From the NCBI GenBank assembly GCA_013697825.1, contig JACCWD010000069.1:1-38826 (forward strand): DNA of 38,826 nt, written 5' to 3'. The position numbers were made by a program, and so were the translations under genes. The notes beneath the pieces were generated by a model, which saw nothing but the letters and a program-made list of their open reading frames with translations, was not told the origin of the DNA and did not search any database. This DNA comes from Rubrobacter sp. (GTDB lineage Bacteria > Actinomycetota > Rubrobacteria > Rubrobacterales > Rubrobacteraceae). Of this stretch, positions 38,087 to 38,826 are shown in pieces; position 1 is the first letter of the stretch, and the number at the start of each line of letters is the position of its first letter.

Positions 38087-38617
38087 GTGCGGATTATATA
38101 TTTCGGGAGCCGAGCCATTCGCACGCCCCCCGTACGGCGTTCGCCGTGTCCGGATTCTTTACGAAACGGGATATGGCTGGGAGGCGTGGAAGGCACGGCG
38201 CGGCATCCGCGCCGATCCCGTCGCTTCGTTCGAGTCCGGCGTGGGTTTGCCGGGCGGGAGACGAAGGTCTCGGCGAAGGGGAAGCCGGGAGCCACTTCCG
38301 ACTCCCGGTTTTATGGGCGAGACGTGCCATGCCGAGTCCGACGACCGGGTTCCGCGTTCCCCCGCGCGCTCGCAAAGACGCGCCGATGGTGTTTTCCAAA
38401 ACGGAGTTCGTGACCATCGCCGCACCCTCGTAGGGGCGGGTGGTCGACCCGTCCGCTCTCGAACCCGCTCGCACGGGGCCGCTCGGCGTTGCGGGCGGGG
38501 ATGCCCGCGCTCCCGGCTCGGAGATGCTTGATCCACCGCGTCGTCGAAGTCTCCGTCGACGAGGGCGACTCGACCGGGAAGCATTTCCTGAAACCGGATG
38601 CCCGGCGAACCGAAGGA

Positions 38618-38826
38618 TCATCCCTCACGCAAGTCGCCATACGACGCGCCGCCGGAGGGAGCCTCCCCCGCCAAAGCCTCCGAAACCGCCTTCGCCGAGA
38701 GCCTCCCCTTGAATGGGATGACGCCGCGATTCACCGCCTCGGAAAGCGCCTCCTCCGATGCTCCGAGGTTCCCGGAGGCCGCGACGAGGACGCGGTGGCC
38801 CCGCTCGTTCGCCGCGCCGAGGAGCG
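38618..38826 (-). CDS. partial CDS (5' end outside window), hypothetical
   Basis: Open minus frame LLGAANERGHRVLVAASGNLGASEEALSEAVNRGVIPFKGRLSAKAVSEALAGEAPSGGASYGDLREG*. Confidence 0.5.
   Translation of the reverse strand, partial: LLGAANERGHRVLVAASGNLGASEEALSEAVNRGVIPFKGRLSAKAVSEALAGEAPSGGASYGDLREG

Noticed and set aside
38094-38621. 175-aa minus ORF at right end
   Set aside because: Low-complexity Arg/Ser/Pro translation over hairpin-rich DNA; no start context or recognisable domain.

Overview
High-GC bacterial chromosomal window. The uvrC-rapZ-yvcK-whiA-gap-pgk-tpiA-secG order suggests an actinobacterial-type genome (inference). I see about 36 credible protein genes, one tRNA-Leu(GAG), several hairpin terminators and a set of unusual intergenic repeats. 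Most of the content is housekeeping or transport: SDR/ALDH, amtB, PucR, uvrA, an NSS transporter with a MetS-like subunit, uvrC, glycolysis genes, secG, GDPD and ahcY. The strongest candidate for something undescribed is a family of intergenic elements built from degenerate tandem 7-mers arranged as inverted repeats. Several heptad families share this layout, the elements often begin exactly at a stop codon, and several contain or adjoin a GC-rich hairpin or a GGTCGCTYCG motif. Other points of interest: a perfect 26-bp palindromic operator at a TetR divergent promoter; three damaged genes (inorganic pyrophosphatase with an in-frame TAA, a DUF1348-like gene with compensating -2/-1 frameshifts, and an MFS-spermidine-synthase fusion broken by a 34-bp tandem duplication); a small polymorphic-toxin-like gene with a possible immunity gene next to a Phd/VapC pair; two genes with a good Shine-Dalgarno but an apparent AUC start; leaderless-type promoters; and near absence of the leucine codon CTG. 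All readings are manual; no searches or computations were run.
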